The notes: generated from the letters alone by a model not told the origin. Positions 26,778 to 37,033 are shown, numbered from the stretch's first letter. The stretch is DNA of 64,000 nucleotides from Pseudobdellovibrionaceae bacterium (GCA_947449255.1 CANFQX010000009.1:1-64000), one strand, 5' to 3'. Numbers and translations are program-made.

Positions 26778-27164
26778 TTAATAAGATCCAACTTCTTTAA
26801 CTCCAGCAGGAGTCGCACCAGAAATGTAACCAACGCCACCAGGAGTTGATTTAACATATTCAATCACTTCGTTGTCAGAATCTTTAACTTTTGGAGTTGC
26901 AAGACCTTCTTGGAATGATTTTTTTGCCCACAATGAAGTGTATTTACCAGAAGGCATGCTCAGTGCCTTATTCGTAAAATCATCCATTGCTGATTTATTA
27001 TCAGTCAAAGCAAGATCAACACCACCAGAAGATTTCATTCCACCAGTGTAGACGGTAACGATATCAGCTTTTGTAAGACCTAATTTGGGATTACAAATTA
27101 CAACACCTGCAGAAACCTGTTGAGTAACAAAAACCGCTGCGGCCATTAATATTAATTTAAGCAT
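26778..27164 (-). CDS. small periplasmic PBP-like (PstS-related) protein
   Basis: A 128-residue protein with a signal peptide (cleavage near QVSAG). The mature part resembles the phosphate-binding-protein fold in miniature: LTKADIVTVYTGG near the start, then SALSMPSGKY-like and WAKKSFQEG segments, and TPGGVGYISG near the end, as in PstS-like domains. It is less than half the size of PstS, so it may be a single-domain binder. It follows the porin gene by 15 bases and ends at a terminator, suggesting it acts with the porin. The ligand is unknown. Confidence 0.72.
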   Translation of the reverse strand: MLKLILMAAAVFVTQQVSAGVVICNPKLGLTKADIVTVYTGGMKSSGGVDLALTDNKSAMDDFTNKALSMPSGKYTSLWAKKSFQEGLATPKVKDSDNEVIEYVKSTPGGVGYISGATPAGVKEVGSY

Positions 27165-27179
27165 TATATTTTCTCCTCT

Positions 27180-28337
27180 CTAGAAGCGAACTGCAATTTG
27201 TGAAAGCACTGTAGAATAATCGCCATAAGCAACTCCAGAACTATCAAGATCATTGCTATGAGTAGCAGACCATTGAAGTTTAGCCGTCGTTGTTGGGCTC
27301 AATTCATAACGAAGTCCAACTGTGCTGCGATCATAGTTCATCGCATTAAATTGACCATAGAAATATGAATCGTTTTTATCAAGATTAGCTCTTTCGTACA
27401 TTAGGTATGGCTTCCAAGAACCTACTGGAACCATCACTTCAGCAAAGTAAAGTTCGCTTGTGCGCTCTACCGCGCCAGAAACGTCTTCTTTATCAGTGAT
27501 ATGGTAGTATTCACTGATAACTTCAGCATTGTCAGAATCAAGATGCACATAACCACCAACCATTGTTTGGTTGATTGAATTGCCTATTTTATCTATAGCA
27601 GCAGTTCCTTCGTTCTTGTAAGCATTCACGATTGTTGAATAACCATGAACTCCAACTTTAAGACCTTCAAACATCCCTGAACCAACACCCACTGCAAAGT
27701 TGCCTCCAACCATGCCGCCTGCGCGATCAGCTTTTCCGTAATTGAAATCAAGACCGCTACCTGCATCAACCGCTTTGCCTGTCGTTGCATCAACATTCGC
27801 CAAACGAGATCCATTTGCCGCGTAAACATCATAGCTCAATTTAGCTGTGCCAAAAAGATTCGTTGAGTTGTGGAACAACATACCAACACCATGAGTTGGC
27901 AACACGCCGCCTGAATCTTCGAAATCAAGAAATCTTGGTCGAAGAACAGTCGTTTGAAGTTGACCACCATGATGGTAAGCCGTGTTCCAAGCTCCGAACG
28001 GAGTATGGTAACGTCCAACCCAGATCGTAGCTTCATCAGTTAAAGCATAACCGATTTGAACTCGCTCTGTATCGATACCGATCGCGCCAGAAACTTTATC
28101 TGACTCCATAACTAGTTCAAGCAATGAACGGAACTTACCACCCAATGAAGGCGTAAGAAACAAATCCACATTGCCTAGAGAAAAACCATTTACGCGCTGA
28201 GTTTCATAATCAGCCGGTACATTGTTTGAACTCCCCAATTGAATATCAGCAAAACCGTGAACTGGAACTCCTTCATCCGCGGAAGCTCCCTTACCCATTA
28301 GTAATGCCAGTGCTAGAAACGAACATAATTTCAACAT
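27180..28337 (-). CDS. outer-membrane porin-like protein
   Basis: A 385-residue protein with a signal peptide (cleavage near GASA-DEG) and repeated amphipathic beta-strands ending in a terminal aromatic strand (VLSQIAVRF), the C-terminal Phe expected for barrel assembly. Mid-region segments such as ATIWVGRYHTPFGAWNTAYHHG resemble OprO/OprP-like or DcaP-like porins. A strong AAGGAG ribosome-binding site precedes the ATG, suggesting high expression. It is the first gene of the porin/PBP operon and divergent from a chemoreceptor. Confidence 0.8.
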   Translation of the reverse strand: MLKLCSFLALALLMGKGASADEGVPVHGFADIQLGSSNNVPADYETQRVNGFSLGNVDLFLTPSLGGKFRSLLELVMESDKVSGAIGIDTERVQIGYALTDEATIWVGRYHTPFGAWNTAYHHGGQLQTTVLRPRFLDFEDSGGVLPTHGVGMLFHNSTNLFGTAKLSYDVYAANGSRLANVDATTGKAVDAGSGLDFNYGKADRAGGMVGGNFAVGVGSGMFEGLKVGVHGYSTIVNAYKNEGTAAIDKIGNSINQTMVGGYVHLDSDNAEVISEYYHITDKEDVSGAVERTSELYFAEVMVPVGSWKPYLMYERANLDKNDSYFYGQFNAMNYDRSTVGLRYELSPTTTAKLQWSATHSNDLDSSGVAYGDYSTVLSQIAVRF

Positions 28338-28391
28338 TATAAATTCTCCTTTTCCTTAAGATTCTTATATTGAAAATTAACTCTGTGTTAA

Positions 28392-28421
28392 ATGATCACT
28401 TCGATCCATGTTTTCTGTCAA
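28392..28421 (-). promoter_or_regulatory. promoter of the porin operon
   Basis: On the minus strand, TTGACA is followed after 18 bases by GATCAT (4 of 6 matches to the -10 consensus), about 60 bases before the porin ATG. Confidence 0.45.
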
Positions 28422-28467
28422 TAAATAAATTTTAACAGACTTGGGTCCAATTTTTACCCCCTTATAT

Positions 28468-28497
28468 TTGACCATTGATCATGAACAATTCTAAGAT
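28468..28497 (+). promoter_or_regulatory. sigma-70-type promoter of the chemoreceptor gene
   Basis: TTGACC and TAAGAT are separated by 18 bases. The implied start lies about 20 bases before the ATG, leaving room for the GGAG ribosome-binding site. Confidence 0.45.
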
Positions 28498-28524
28498 AAA
28501 TGAAAACTTAAGTATGGAGTGTTT

Positions 28525-29901
28525 ATGAATTTTAAATTGAAGTTGGTGGTCCTATTTTCTGTCTTAACCTTGATCACTGTGGTTATTAGCACATCGATCA
28601 GCTCATATTTGACTGGTCAAATTGTGGATCAACTTTTAACTAAAGATATGAATGATCTACTGCAGGGTGTAGAAAACACCCTTAAACTTGCGCCGCGCGA
28701 AAAACTTAAGGACCTTCATACAGTCTTGAGCTCTAAAAAAATCTTCGAATCTGGATATTTTTATATCGTCGATTCAACTGGAGACCTTATATATCATCCA
28801 AAACTTCAAGGTAAGAATGTTTTAGAGACTAAATCTGAAGATGGCGAATATATTTATAAAAAAATCATCGCTCAGAAAGCTGGACGAATCGATTATAAAT
28901 GGAAAACTGACGAAGGCAAGACCGTCGACCAGGTTTCGTTCTTTATGTATTATAAGGATTTCGACTGGTTTATCGCAGCCACTGTAAATAAAGCAGACCT
29001 CGATAGCCAAGTGAGCCATGCCCGAATGGTAATTATCTTTATTGGTCTAGGTTCTATCGTAGCAGCCATGCTGGCTAGCTGGTGGATTGGATCTAACTTG
29101 GGCGGTGAATTGAATTCAATTTCCCAACAATTAAGAGAATCTTCAACAATTGTTACTCAATCAATCAATCATCTTATTACGACTGGAACTGATTTATCAA
29201 ACTTCTCAACCAGCACAACAAGTGCACTGGAAGAAACAGCGGCCTCTATTGAAGAGATCAGCTCCATGTCAAAAAAGAATGCCGAACAGTCTAAAGTTGC
29301 AGCTGAACTGACCAAACAAGCCGTGTCCGTCGCCCAAGCCGGTGAAAGTAGCATTCGCAATCTGATCGCAAACATCAAAGAAAATACTGAATACTCTAAA
29401 AAGAGTGAAGAAATCATCACGGTTATCGATGATATCGCTTTCCAAACAAATCTTTTAGCACTGAATGCAGCCGTTGAGGCCGCTCGTGCTGGGGAACAAG
29501 GTAAAGGTTTCGCGGTTGTTGCGGAAGCAGTTCGCTCTCTAGCGCAACGAAGTGCTTCTTCTGCCAAAGAGATCAGTCAGCTGATCAAATTGAGTTCTTC
29601 TAAAATGATGGAAGGATCAAAAACAGCAGATGAATCTGGAAACTCCTTAAACAGAATCATTCAGTCGATTCAAAAAGTAGCAGACATCAGCGGTGAAATT
29701 GCAGCAGGCAGTTCAGAACAAGCAACGGCCCTTGAGCAAGTGAATCAAGCGATCAATCAAATCGACAACAACTCTCAAGCCAATGCACAGTCCGCGACGA
29801 ACATTATCGATACAACTCGAGAACTTGAAGGCCAAAATGGAAAAGTTTCTGAGTCTGTGTACCATTTGAATAAGTTGCTCAATGGAAACTCTGCGACTTA
29901 A
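28525..29901 (+). CDS. methyl-accepting chemotaxis protein
   Basis: A 458-residue transmembrane chemoreceptor. A transmembrane helix lies at about 5-25, then a periplasmic single-Cache-type domain (about 30-160, [29 protein letters not shown]), then a second helix around 170-192. The cytoplasmic signalling domain has the hairpin tip [20 protein letters not shown] and flanking methylation helices. No clear HAMP domain is present. The GTG two codons upstream is less likely than the ATG at 28525, which has GGAG five bases before it. Its position opposite the porin/PBP operon suggests a linked nutrient signal. Confidence 0.93.
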   Translation: MNFKLKLVVLFSVLTLITVVISTSISSYLTGQIVDQLLTKDMNDLLQGVENTLKLAPREKLKDLHTVLSSKKIFESGYFYIVDSTGDLIYHPKLQGKNVLETKSEDGEYIYKKIIAQKAGRIDYKWKTDEGKTVDQVSFFMYYKDFDWFIAATVNKADLDSQVSHARMVIIFIGLGSIVAAMLASWWIGSNLGGELNSISQQLRESSTIVTQSINHLITTGTDLSNFSTSTTSALEETAASIEEISSMSKKNAEQSKVAAELTKQAVSVAQAGESSIRNLIANIKENTEYSKKSEEIITVIDDIAFQTNLLALNAAVEAARAGEQGKGFAVVAEAVRSLAQRSASSAKEISQLIKLSSSKMMEGSKTADESGNSLNRIIQSIQKVADISGEIAAGSSEQATALEQVNQAINQIDNNSQANAQSATNIIDTTRELEGQNGKVSESVYHLNKLLNGNSAT

Positions 29902-29939
29902 TGACCTAATCCCAAAACACTTCTAGATTAGTTTTTTTC

Positions 29940-29970
29940 AACCTCGCCTTAAAAAGCGAGGTTTTTTTTA
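29940..29970 (+). terminator. Rho-independent terminator of the chemoreceptor gene
   Basis: AACCTCGC, loop CTTAAAA, GCGAGGTT, then a run of Ts, about 40 bases after the stop. Confidence 0.9.
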
Positions 29971-30033
29971 TTTACAATCCAATGCATCTCAATTCAATTA
30001 TTATCAATTTTCAGTGGATCTTACCTTGCTGTA

Positions 30034-30699
30034 CTAGCCTAAAGTAGGGACAGCTTGAGAATGCCGATCTTCAAGCATTTGAAGAAAGATCTCGCGATCG
30101 ACATACTTTCCTCCCATCGCCGCAACCACGGGAGTCACCATTTGCACATCCATCCATTGATGCCCTTGCTCGGAAAGAAAATCGACCAGCCTCCACAGTG
30201 CAAGTTTTGAAGCATTGTTTTTTTTATAGAACATACTTTCACCGCTAAAAACTCCTTGAACAAGCACACCGTAAATTCCACCGATTAAGATATTATCTTC
30301 ACGCACTTCAACGCAAAGGCAATACCCCGCTTTAAAGAAATCTAAATAGGCTTGTTTGAGATTGGATAAAATCCAAGTGCCCTCTTGCCCGGGGCGCGCT
30401 TGCTTTGAGCACTCTTCAATAACCCGACTAAAGTCTTGATTGAAAGTAAACTGAATCTGCGGATTTTTGCGACGAAAGCGACGCAGACTTTCACCCACGT
30501 GAAAGTCCTTGAACTCTAAAATCCCACGACGCTCTGGTGAAAACCACAGCATCGGCAGGCCCTCTTGGGGCCAAGGAAAGATTCCCTTAGAATAAGCCGC
30601 AACAAGCGTCCCGACATCAAGTCGGCCGCCCATAGCAAGCAGTCCTTCAGCTAAGGACTGACGCGGATCCGGAAAATCTACCGAAGATTGAAGCTTCAT
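30034..30699 (-). CDS. aat: leucyl/phenylalanyl-tRNA-protein transferase
   Basis: A 221-residue enzyme that adds Leu or Phe to N-termini with basic residues, marking proteins for ClpS/ClpAP degradation (bacterial N-degron pathway). Family signatures are FPWPQEGLPMLWFSPERRG, GTWILSNLKQAY, GGIYGVLVQGVFSGESMFY and the late MDVQMVTPVVAAMGGK. Length and motifs are complete. It follows the SRPBCC gene by 24 bases on the minus strand and is probably co-transcribed with it and recQ. Confidence 0.95.
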   Translation of the reverse strand: MKLQSSVDFPDPRQSLAEGLLAMGGRLDVGTLVAAYSKGIFPWPQEGLPMLWFSPERRGILEFKDFHVGESLRRFRRKNPQIQFTFNQDFSRVIEECSKQARPGQEGTWILSNLKQAYLDFFKAGYCLCVEVREDNILIGGIYGVLVQGVFSGESMFYKKNNASKLALWRLVDFLSEQGHQWMDVQMVTPVVAAMGGKYVDREIFLQMLEDRHSQAVPTLG

Positions 30700-30723
30700 G
30701 ACTTGGGCCTAATCATCATAAGT

Positions 30724-31335
30724 TTATTCATCCAAATAGGCTTTTAATTCCTTCATATGATAGTTCCAGCCAATTTTAAAATCCTTAAGCAGCTGATCGC
30801 GAATACTTGTGGAAAGGCTTTCCCAGCCGGCGTGTCTCATTGTGATTTTACTAACGGAACCACCTGACCCCTGAGGCTCTATCAAGAATGTGCATTCAGT
30901 GAATGATTGTGTGGGCCAGCCTTTTTCCCGCCAAGTGAAGGTGATTTGCCTTTTGTCTTTCACAACTTTGACGTTTCCAGTCGCCAATTGAATGACACCC
31001 TCATCATCTTCCCAGCGCTCTTGAAATTTTCCACCCACGCGTGGCTGTAAAACCACGTCTTCACCCCACCAGTTTTCTAGTTCATCTGGATCTGTCAACG
31101 CATGCCAGACTTCTCCGGCATTGGCTTTCACTGTGATAGATTTTTCTATAACTGCTTTTTCTGCTTTGACTGCAGTTTCAACAGCATCTGTTTTTTCCGG
31201 ACCTGCAATCGGCTTTTTCACGGCTGCTAAAACCACTGGCTTTGCAGTTGCTTTTGACGCTAAAGGTATTTTTGGTTTTGATGACTTATTTTTCTTCGAA
31301 ATTTTTTTTGCTGGTTTTTTAGCTGTTTTTTTCAT
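30724..31335 (-). CDS. SRPBCC (AHSA1-like) domain protein with Lys/Ala-rich N-terminal tail
   Basis: A 203-residue protein. Residues 1-60 are rich in Lys, Ala and Pro, resembling histone-H1-like or nucleic-acid-binding tails. Residues 65-200 are an AHSA1/SRPBCC fold (SITVKANAGEVWHALTDPDELENWW, GGKFQERWED, TFTWREKGWP, C-terminal GWNYHMKELKAYL). The ATG at 31335 overlaps the recQ stop as ATGA, so I prefer it to a longer frame. SRPBCC domains bind hydrophobic ligands or partners; the function here is unknown. Confidence 0.78.
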   Translation of the reverse strand: MKKTAKKPAKKISKKNKSSKPKIPLASKATAKPVVLAAVKKPIAGPEKTDAVETAVKAEKAVIEKSITVKANAGEVWHALTDPDELENWWGEDVVLQPRVGGKFQERWEDDEGVIQLATGNVKVVKDKRQITFTWREKGWPTQSFTECTFLIEPQGSGGSVSKITMRHAGWESLSTSIRDQLLKDFKIGWNYHMKELKAYLDE

Positions 31336-32774
31336 AATTTCCCCCGGCACACATCGCACTGACCGCAAGGGGTTTCATGTTTGTGTCCAAAATATTGATA
31401 GATTAAATTTAAACGACATTCAGTGTCTTGGGTAGCCCAACGAACAATCTCCAGCAGCTTTGAGTTTTGTGACCGCAAAATCTCGACTCCATTTTCAATT
31501 TGAAACTGCTCTTCACTAGGCTCTTGGATGCAGGCATAAGGAAAAGGATCCTCTGATTTTTCTAAGCAGCCCCAGCGCTCCAAAATATTAACGGCGGCCT
31601 CTGCCCGAAAATCACGTCTGTTTCTAAAATTCATTTGCTCACGCAAAAAATCAAATCCTTCCTGATTTATGCGCAGACGATTTTCACTGATAAGAAAATA
31701 AACTTTACGAATAAATTCAGAATCAGGATGGGACCACTTTAAAAACTCCATCTGGATGCTGACGTCATCAGGGTCATACATTAAATGACAGAATGAGGGT
31801 TGCCCATCTCGGCCAGCACGACCCACTTCTTGAAAGTAGGACTCAATTGAATTTGGAATTTCTACATGCACTAAAAGCCTGACATTGTTTTTATCAATCC
31901 CCAGACCAAAGGCTGGGGTTGCAATCATCAAGGCATCATCTTGGGCCATAAAAGTGTTTTGATTCCGCTTGCGATCTTGAGGCGCCAAGTCCCCGTGATA
32001 AACCAGGTGATCCAATCCAAGTCTATTTAGAGCTTGAGACACTTTCTTTAAAGTCTGAATCAGCGAACAGTAAATTATACCGCTGCCTCCATACTGATGG
32101 CGAAGTGCTACGATAGCGCGAATTTTCTCATCCAATCCATAAACATCATGAACATCAAGTGACAGGTTGGGTCTTTCGATCCCCCCTGAAATAATCGCTG
32201 CTTGCGGAATATTTAATTTACTCAGGATGTCCTTTTGAACTTGAGGTGTTGCCGTCGCCGTCAAAGCCAGAGTCGGAGGATTTCCGAGCAGCGCTCTGAA
32301 CTCGCCCAACTTTGAATAATCTGGCCTGAAGTTATGTCCCCACTGGGAAATGCAATGCGCCTCATCTACAGCCAGAAGTTGAATTTTTCGGTTTTCGATG
32401 GACTTCAAAAACTCGGGCTTGCGAAATCTCTCTGGCGTCACAAAGACCAGTTGATAGTCCCCTTTTGCTAAGCGTGCTTGCCGGTGCTCTTTCTCGTCCC
32501 GATCAAGATTTGAGTTCAAGCAGGTTGCAGACAACCCCAGTTCTTTTGATTTCTGAACCTGATCTTGCATCAGGGCAATCAGCGGAGAAATAACAACAAC
32601 CAAACCCTCGCGCAGTTTAGCTGGAAATTGATAGCAGAGACTTTTACCCATTCCCGTCGGCATCAGAGCCAAGGCGTTTTCATTTTGCCAAACTCTTTGC
32701 AAAACAGCCTCTTGTTCACCCCTGAAGCTTGTAAACTTAAAATTGGTCTTTAATAATTCGTGAAGTTCACTCAT
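31332..32774 (-). CDS. recQ: RecQ-family ATP-dependent DNA helicase, short form
   Basis: A 480-residue 3'-5' DNA helicase. Motif 0 (FTSFRGEQEAV), Walker A (MPTGMGKS), DEAH box (VDEAHCISQWGHNFRPDY, with the aromatic-rich loop), SAT-like LTATATP, and motif VI (QEVGRAGRDGQ) are present. The zinc-binding region has Cys residues in CRLNLIYQYFG and CGQCDVC. The protein ends there, so the HRDC domain and most of the winged helix of full-length RecQ are missing. It is a RecS-like short form. Confidence 0.88.
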   Translation of the reverse strand: MSELHELLKTNFKFTSFRGEQEAVLQRVWQNENALALMPTGMGKSLCYQFPAKLREGLVVVISPLIALMQDQVQKSKELGLSATCLNSNLDRDEKEHRQARLAKGDYQLVFVTPERFRKPEFLKSIENRKIQLLAVDEAHCISQWGHNFRPDYSKLGEFRALLGNPPTLALTATATPQVQKDILSKLNIPQAAIISGGIERPNLSLDVHDVYGLDEKIRAIVALRHQYGGSGIIYCSLIQTLKKVSQALNRLGLDHLVYHGDLAPQDRKRNQNTFMAQDDALMIATPAFGLGIDKNNVRLLVHVEIPNSIESYFQEVGRAGRDGQPSFCHLMYDPDDVSIQMEFLKWSHPDSEFIRKVYFLISENRLRINQEGFDFLREQMNFRNRRDFRAEAAVNILERWGCLEKSEDPFPYACIQEPSEEQFQIENGVEILRSQNSKLLEIVRWATQDTECRLNLIYQYFGHKHETPCGQCDVCRGKL

Positions 32775-32979
32775 TTTCCTATTTTAAATGATTGAGTCGC
32801 ATTCGTCAGTCAGAGTCCGGTTGAAAACCTGCAAATAGCTCGTTGTGTCACCAACTCCCCCTGGATTCTTTTTTTGCATCTATATGTAATTAGTGTTACT
32901 CCGGATACTTTACACAAAAGCAACTAATCGACTGACCGAACCCACAAGGCAAAAGTCCGTCTAACAGATAACGAAGGGT

Positions 32980-35094
32980 ATGAATATGTCCAAAAAATGG
33001 AATATTGATATGGTCAGAAACATTGGTATCTCGGCTCACATTGACTCGGGAAAGACGACTCTTTCTGAGCGAATTTTGTTCTACGGAGGCAAAATTCACG
33101 CAATCCATGAAGTTCGTGGTAAAGATGGCGTCGGCGCAACAATGGATTCCATGGACCTTGAGAGAGAAAAAGGAATCACCATCCAGTCTGCAGCGACTCA
33201 AGTGCAGTGGAAAGATTACACAATCAACTTGATCGACACCCCGGGGCACGTTGACTTCACAGTTGAAGTTGAGCGTTCACTTCGCGTTCTTGACGGCGCG
33301 ATTCTAGTTCTTTGTGGCGTTGCCGGTGTTCAATCACAATCAATTACAGTTGATCGTCAAATGAAACGCTACAGCGTTCCTCGTTTGGCTTTCGTCAACA
33401 AATTGGATCGCCAAGGCGCGAACCCATTCCGTGTAAAAGACGCTTTAGTTGAAAAATTAAGACTTAACGCTGTTATGGTTCAAATTCCAATCGGACTTGA
33501 AGACCAACATCGCGGTATCGTTGACCTTGTTCAAATGAAAGCCTTCATCAATGAAGGACCAGATGGCGAGAAAATCACTGAAATCGACATCCCTGCTGAC
33601 CTTGTTGACCAAGCTAAAGAATACCGTCATAAAATGATCGGTGCTCTTGCTGATATCGACGACGCTATCGGCGAAAAATTCTTAATGGAAGAAGAGCCAA
33701 CTCTTGAAGAAATGCGTGCCGCTATCCGTAAGGGCGTCATCACTTTGAAATTGGTTCCAGTATTCTGTGGATCTGCCTTCAAAAATAAAAACGTTCAACA
33801 TTTGTTGGATGGAGTCACTTACTACTTGCCAACTCCAGCAGAGAAAAAAGAGCACGCTCTTGATTTGAACAAAGGCGAAGAGAAATTTGAGTTGTTCCCG
33901 GACAACACAAAACCACTTGTCGCATTGGCCTTCAAACTTCAAGAAACTCCATTTGGTCAATTGACCTACATGCGTGTTTACCAAGGAACTTTGAAAAAAG
34001 GCGATTTCATCATCAATCAAGTGAATAAGAAATCCGTTAAAATTCCTCGTCTAGTGCGTATGCATTCAGACAAAATGGAAGACGTTGATGCCTCTTACGC
34101 TGGTGATATCATTGCCTTGTTCGGTATCGACTGCGCTTCTGGCGACACTTTCTGTGACGACAGAGTTCAAGCTTCTATGCAATCAATGCACGTTCCAGAT
34201 GCAGTTATCAGCTTAGCTGTTGCTCCAAAAGACAAGGGCGGCGCTAATAACTTCACTAAAGCTTTGCAAAAATTCCGTAAAGAAGATCCAACTTTCCGCG
34301 TTCACCGTGATGAAGAATCTAACGAAACGATCATCTCTGGAATGGGCGAGTTGCATTTAGAAATCTACGTTGAACGTATGAAACGTGAATTCGCTTGCGA
34401 AGTGATCGTGGGCCAACCTCAGGTTGCTTACCGTGAGACTATCAGTATTGGTGCTGAATATGAGTACACTCATAAAAAGCAAACTGGTGGATCTGGTCAA
34501 TATGCGAAAATTTCTGGCCGCATTGAGCCTCTTGCTCCGCAAGAAGACGGTTCAGTCTTCAAATTCAGCAATAAAGTTGTTGGTGGTCGTATTCCTAAGG
34601 AATTCATCCCAGCTGTTGAAGAAGGCTTTAAAGAGCAAACTGTTAAGGGTCCACTCATAGGCTTCCCTATCGTGGGTGTTGAAGTTGTACTTGAAGATGG
34701 CGCTTACCATGACGTGGATTCATCTTACATGGCGTTTAAAATCGCTGGTATGGCGGCTCTTCGTGAAGTTTACGCTGCTGCAAAACCAACAGTTCTTGAG
34801 CCTATCATGAAGCTTGAAACAACAGTTCCAGATGAATATCAAGGCGCAGCGGTTGGTCAAATCAATCAACGTCGTGGTACTATCGTTGGAACAACTGCTT
34901 TCGAAGGAAACTGTGTTATCGAAGCTGAAGTGCCATTGACAGAAATGTTTGGTTATTCAACAGACCTTCGTTCTGGCACAAAAGGTAAAGGCGAATTCTC
35001 TATGGAATTTGCAAAATACGCTCCAGTACCTCGCAACATCCAAGAAGAATTGGCTAAGAAATACCAAGCGAAGCGTTTAGCTGAGCAAAAGTAA
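32980..35094 (+). CDS. fusA: elongation factor G, spdEFG1/mitochondrial EF-G1-like
   Basis: A 704-residue translocation GTPase. P-loop AHIDSGKTT, switch region [20 protein letters not shown] and NKLDRQGA are present, followed by domains II-V. The segment [17 protein letters not shown] and the IQSAAT form of switch I resemble mitochondrial EF-G1 and the spdEFG1 class of spirochaetes, planctomycetes and deltaproteobacteria, rather than the classical bacterial EF-G. It is not next to rpsL, rpsG or tuf. Its codon choice is strongly biased, as in highly expressed genes. A clear terminator follows. It is probably transcribed alone. Confidence 0.93.
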   Translation: MNMSKKWNIDMVRNIGISAHIDSGKTTLSERILFYGGKIHAIHEVRGKDGVGATMDSMDLEREKGITIQSAATQVQWKDYTINLIDTPGHVDFTVEVERSLRVLDGAILVLCGVAGVQSQSITVDRQMKRYSVPRLAFVNKLDRQGANPFRVKDALVEKLRLNAVMVQIPIGLEDQHRGIVDLVQMKAFINEGPDGEKITEIDIPADLVDQAKEYRHKMIGALADIDDAIGEKFLMEEEPTLEEMRAAIRKGVITLKLVPVFCGSAFKNKNVQHLLDGVTYYLPTPAEKKEHALDLNKGEEKFELFPDNTKPLVALAFKLQETPFGQLTYMRVYQGTLKKGDFIINQVNKKSVKIPRLVRMHSDKMEDVDASYAGDIIALFGIDCASGDTFCDDRVQASMQSMHVPDAVISLAVAPKDKGGANNFTKALQKFRKEDPTFRVHRDEESNETIISGMGELHLEIYVERMKREFACEVIVGQPQVAYRETISIGAEYEYTHKKQTGGSGQYAKISGRIEPLAPQEDGSVFKFSNKVVGGRIPKEFIPAVEEGFKEQTVKGPLIGFPIVGVEVVLEDGAYHDVDSSYMAFKIAGMAALREVYAAAKPTVLEPIMKLETTVPDEYQGAAVGQINQRRGTIVGTTAFEGNCVIEAEVPLTEMFGYSTDLRSGTKGKGEFSMEFAKYAPVPRNIQEELAKKYQAKRLAEQK

Positions 35095-35144
35095 TTCAGA
35101 ACCGATCTCATTAGGCATTTTTATTTTATTAGAATAAATGTACC

Positions 35145-35178
35145 AAAAAAGCCCAGTATCAAAACTGGGCTTTTTTTT
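35145..35178 (+). terminator. Rho-independent terminator of fusA
   Basis: AAAAAAGCCCAGT, short loop, ACTGGGCTTTTTTTT, about 50 bases after the fusA stop. The A- and T-runs make it potentially bidirectional. Confidence 0.9.
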
Positions 35179-35358
35179 ACTCAAAGACGACCTATGATTG
35201 CCACATTTTTAATCATTTCTGACGTTTGGCCCCACTAAAAACAATCAAACCCAGTGTATTGTAGACAGATCCAACCTGAATCATGGTACAATTATCTTAG
35301 CTATGGAAAAAATCGACCAAAACTTAAGCCAAAAATACAGCAGATTCAACGCGAGCCT

Positions 35359-36399
35359 ATGACACTCATTATACTTCTATTTTGCTCCACACTGATTATA
35401 TCATTTATTTGCTCAATGCTTGAGGCGGTGCTTTTGACATCAACTTCGGCCTATATCGGAGTGCTTGTTAAAGACAATCGCCGAAGCGCAAAACTATTAG
35501 AGCATCTCAAAGAAAATATTGATCGCCCAATCTCTGCTATTTTAACCCTCAATACGATTTCGCACACTTTGGGATCAGCGACTATTGCCTTCCAGGTCCA
35601 ACAGCAATTTGGCGAACAAACAGCCACCGTTGTTTCATTCCTACTGACATTTTCTATTTTATTTATTGCGGAAATCATTCCAAAATCCATTGGCGCCTCT
35701 CACTGGAAGGCCCTGATTCCAGCGGCTGCCTACACTATCCAATTCATGATCATATTGCTTTACCCGTTGGTTATTATTGCTGAATGGCTAGGACAGTTGT
35801 TTTCAAAATCTGAAGAAGATCCTGAAGTCAGTCGAGAAGAAATCTTGATGACAGCTCAAATCGGCGAAGAAGAAGGAACTCTAAAAACCAAAGAGTCGGC
35901 GATCATCAAAAATCTTTTAATGCTCGATAAGATCTATGTGTCGGACATCATGACTCCACGCTCAGTCTTTTTTGCCTTAGAAAGCGATATGACGGTTGAG
36001 GATGTCTTTAACAAATACAAACCTATCCGCTTTTCACGCATCCCCGTTTATCATGAAAACCTCGACAATATTTTAGGCATGACCTATCGCTTTAAAATCC
36101 ACGAAGCCCTATCCAACGATCAGCATGATAAAAAAATTGGCGAGATCGTGACACCGATTACAAGCATTCCCGAACGCATGACTGTATCCCATGTCTTGGA
36201 TTATTTTATTAAAGAAAAAGAGCATCTTGCTCTAGCTGTCGATGAATACGGCATAGTGGCTGGCCTGGTCAGCTTGGAAGATGCTGTTGAAACTCTTTTA
36301 GGAGTTGAAATCGTTGATGAACTTGACAGCGTCGAAGACATGCGTAAATTTGCTCTGGAACAGTGGCAAATTCGTAAACAAAAAATGCGTAAGAGTTAA
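35359..36399 (+). CDS. CNNM/CorC-type membrane protein with CBS domains
   Basis: A 346-residue inner-membrane protein. Residues 1-150 are a DUF21/CNNM transmembrane domain with about four hydrophobic segments (FIAEIIPKSIGAS is a family hallmark). Two CBS domains follow (VSDIMTPRSVFFAL and DEYGIVAGLVSLEDAVE). The C-terminal CorC_HlyC domain is missing, as in the short forms. The family is linked to Mg2+ or Co2+ efflux. A longer frame opens at 35254, but its first 35 residues are charged and unlike the family, so I start at the ATG 35359. Confidence 0.87.
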   Translation: MTLIILLFCSTLIISFICSMLEAVLLTSTSAYIGVLVKDNRRSAKLLEHLKENIDRPISAILTLNTISHTLGSATIAFQVQQQFGEQTATVVSFLLTFSILFIAEIIPKSIGASHWKALIPAAAYTIQFMIILLYPLVIIAEWLGQLFSKSEEDPEVSREEILMTAQIGEEEGTLKTKESAIIKNLLMLDKIYVSDIMTPRSVFFALESDMTVEDVFNKYKPIRFSRIPVYHENLDNILGMTYRFKIHEALSNDQHDKKIGEIVTPITSIPERMTVSHVLDYFIKEKEHLALAVDEYGIVAGLVSLEDAVETLLGVEIVDELDSVEDMRKFALEQWQIRKQKMRKS

Positions 36400-36514
36400 T
36401 CCCACACATTCATCTCAAGCGAATCCAGCCCCGTTTCAAAACTTGAAGTTTGAAATGGCTTTCCTTTGGAAAGTTCTTTCAAATAAGAATTTAAAAGAAA
36501 GCTGAAAAAAAATT

Positions 36515-37033
36515 ATGACAAAACAAGATCTTGCAAAAAAAATCTTTGAAATAGCCCATCTCACCGGAGAGTTCAAACTGCGCTCTGGCCAGATCTCGAA
36601 TGAATACTTTGATAAATACCGCTTCGAGGCTCAACCGGACCTTTTACGTCAGATCGCAAAACAAATGGCGCCGCTCATACCGGCGGGAACTGAGATCCTT
36701 GCTGGGCTTGAAATGGGTGGAATTCCTATCGCAACAGCACTTTCCCTTGAGACGGGCCTTCCCTGCGTTTTCGTGCGCAAAAGTGCCAAAGACTATGGCA
36801 CCTGCAAGTTTGCTGAGGGCTTAGAAATTAGTGGCAAAAAAGTCTGCATCATCGAAGATGTTGTCACAACCGGTGGACAAGTGGTTCTCTCCACGGCGGA
36901 CTTGCGCTCAATTGGCGCTCAAATCAATCATGTCTTGTGTGTGATTCATCGTGGCCCGGTATTCCCGGAGCCCAAGCTTTCTGAAATTGGTTTGACTTTG
37001 TCTCCGCTATTTTTGAAGTCGGATTTCAACTAG
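36515..37033 (+). CDS. pyrE: orotate phosphoribosyltransferase
   Basis: A 172-residue enzyme that joins orotate to PRPP to give OMP in pyrimidine synthesis. The PRPP loop is IIEDVVTTGGQ and the N-terminal signature is ALLTGEFKLRSG-like (AHLTGEFKLRSGQIS). GLEMGGIPIATALS and VRKSAKDYGT complete the active site. It is shorter than E. coli PyrE (213) but close to other short forms. A weak hairpin (AGCTTA/TAAGCT) with a distant T-run lies after the stop, before the convergent SDR gene. Confidence 0.92.
   Translation: MTKQDLAKKIFEIAHLTGEFKLRSGQISNEYFDKYRFEAQPDLLRQIAKQMAPLIPAGTEILAGLEMGGIPIATALSLETGLPCVFVRKSAKDYGTCKFAEGLEISGKKVCIIEDVVTTGGQVVLSTADLRSIGAQINHVLCVIHRGPVFPEPKLSEIGLTLSPLFLKSDFN

Noticed and set aside
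32775-32979. Riboswitch or attenuator in the fusA leader
   Set aside because: I found no convincing paired structure with alternative terminator before the start codon.
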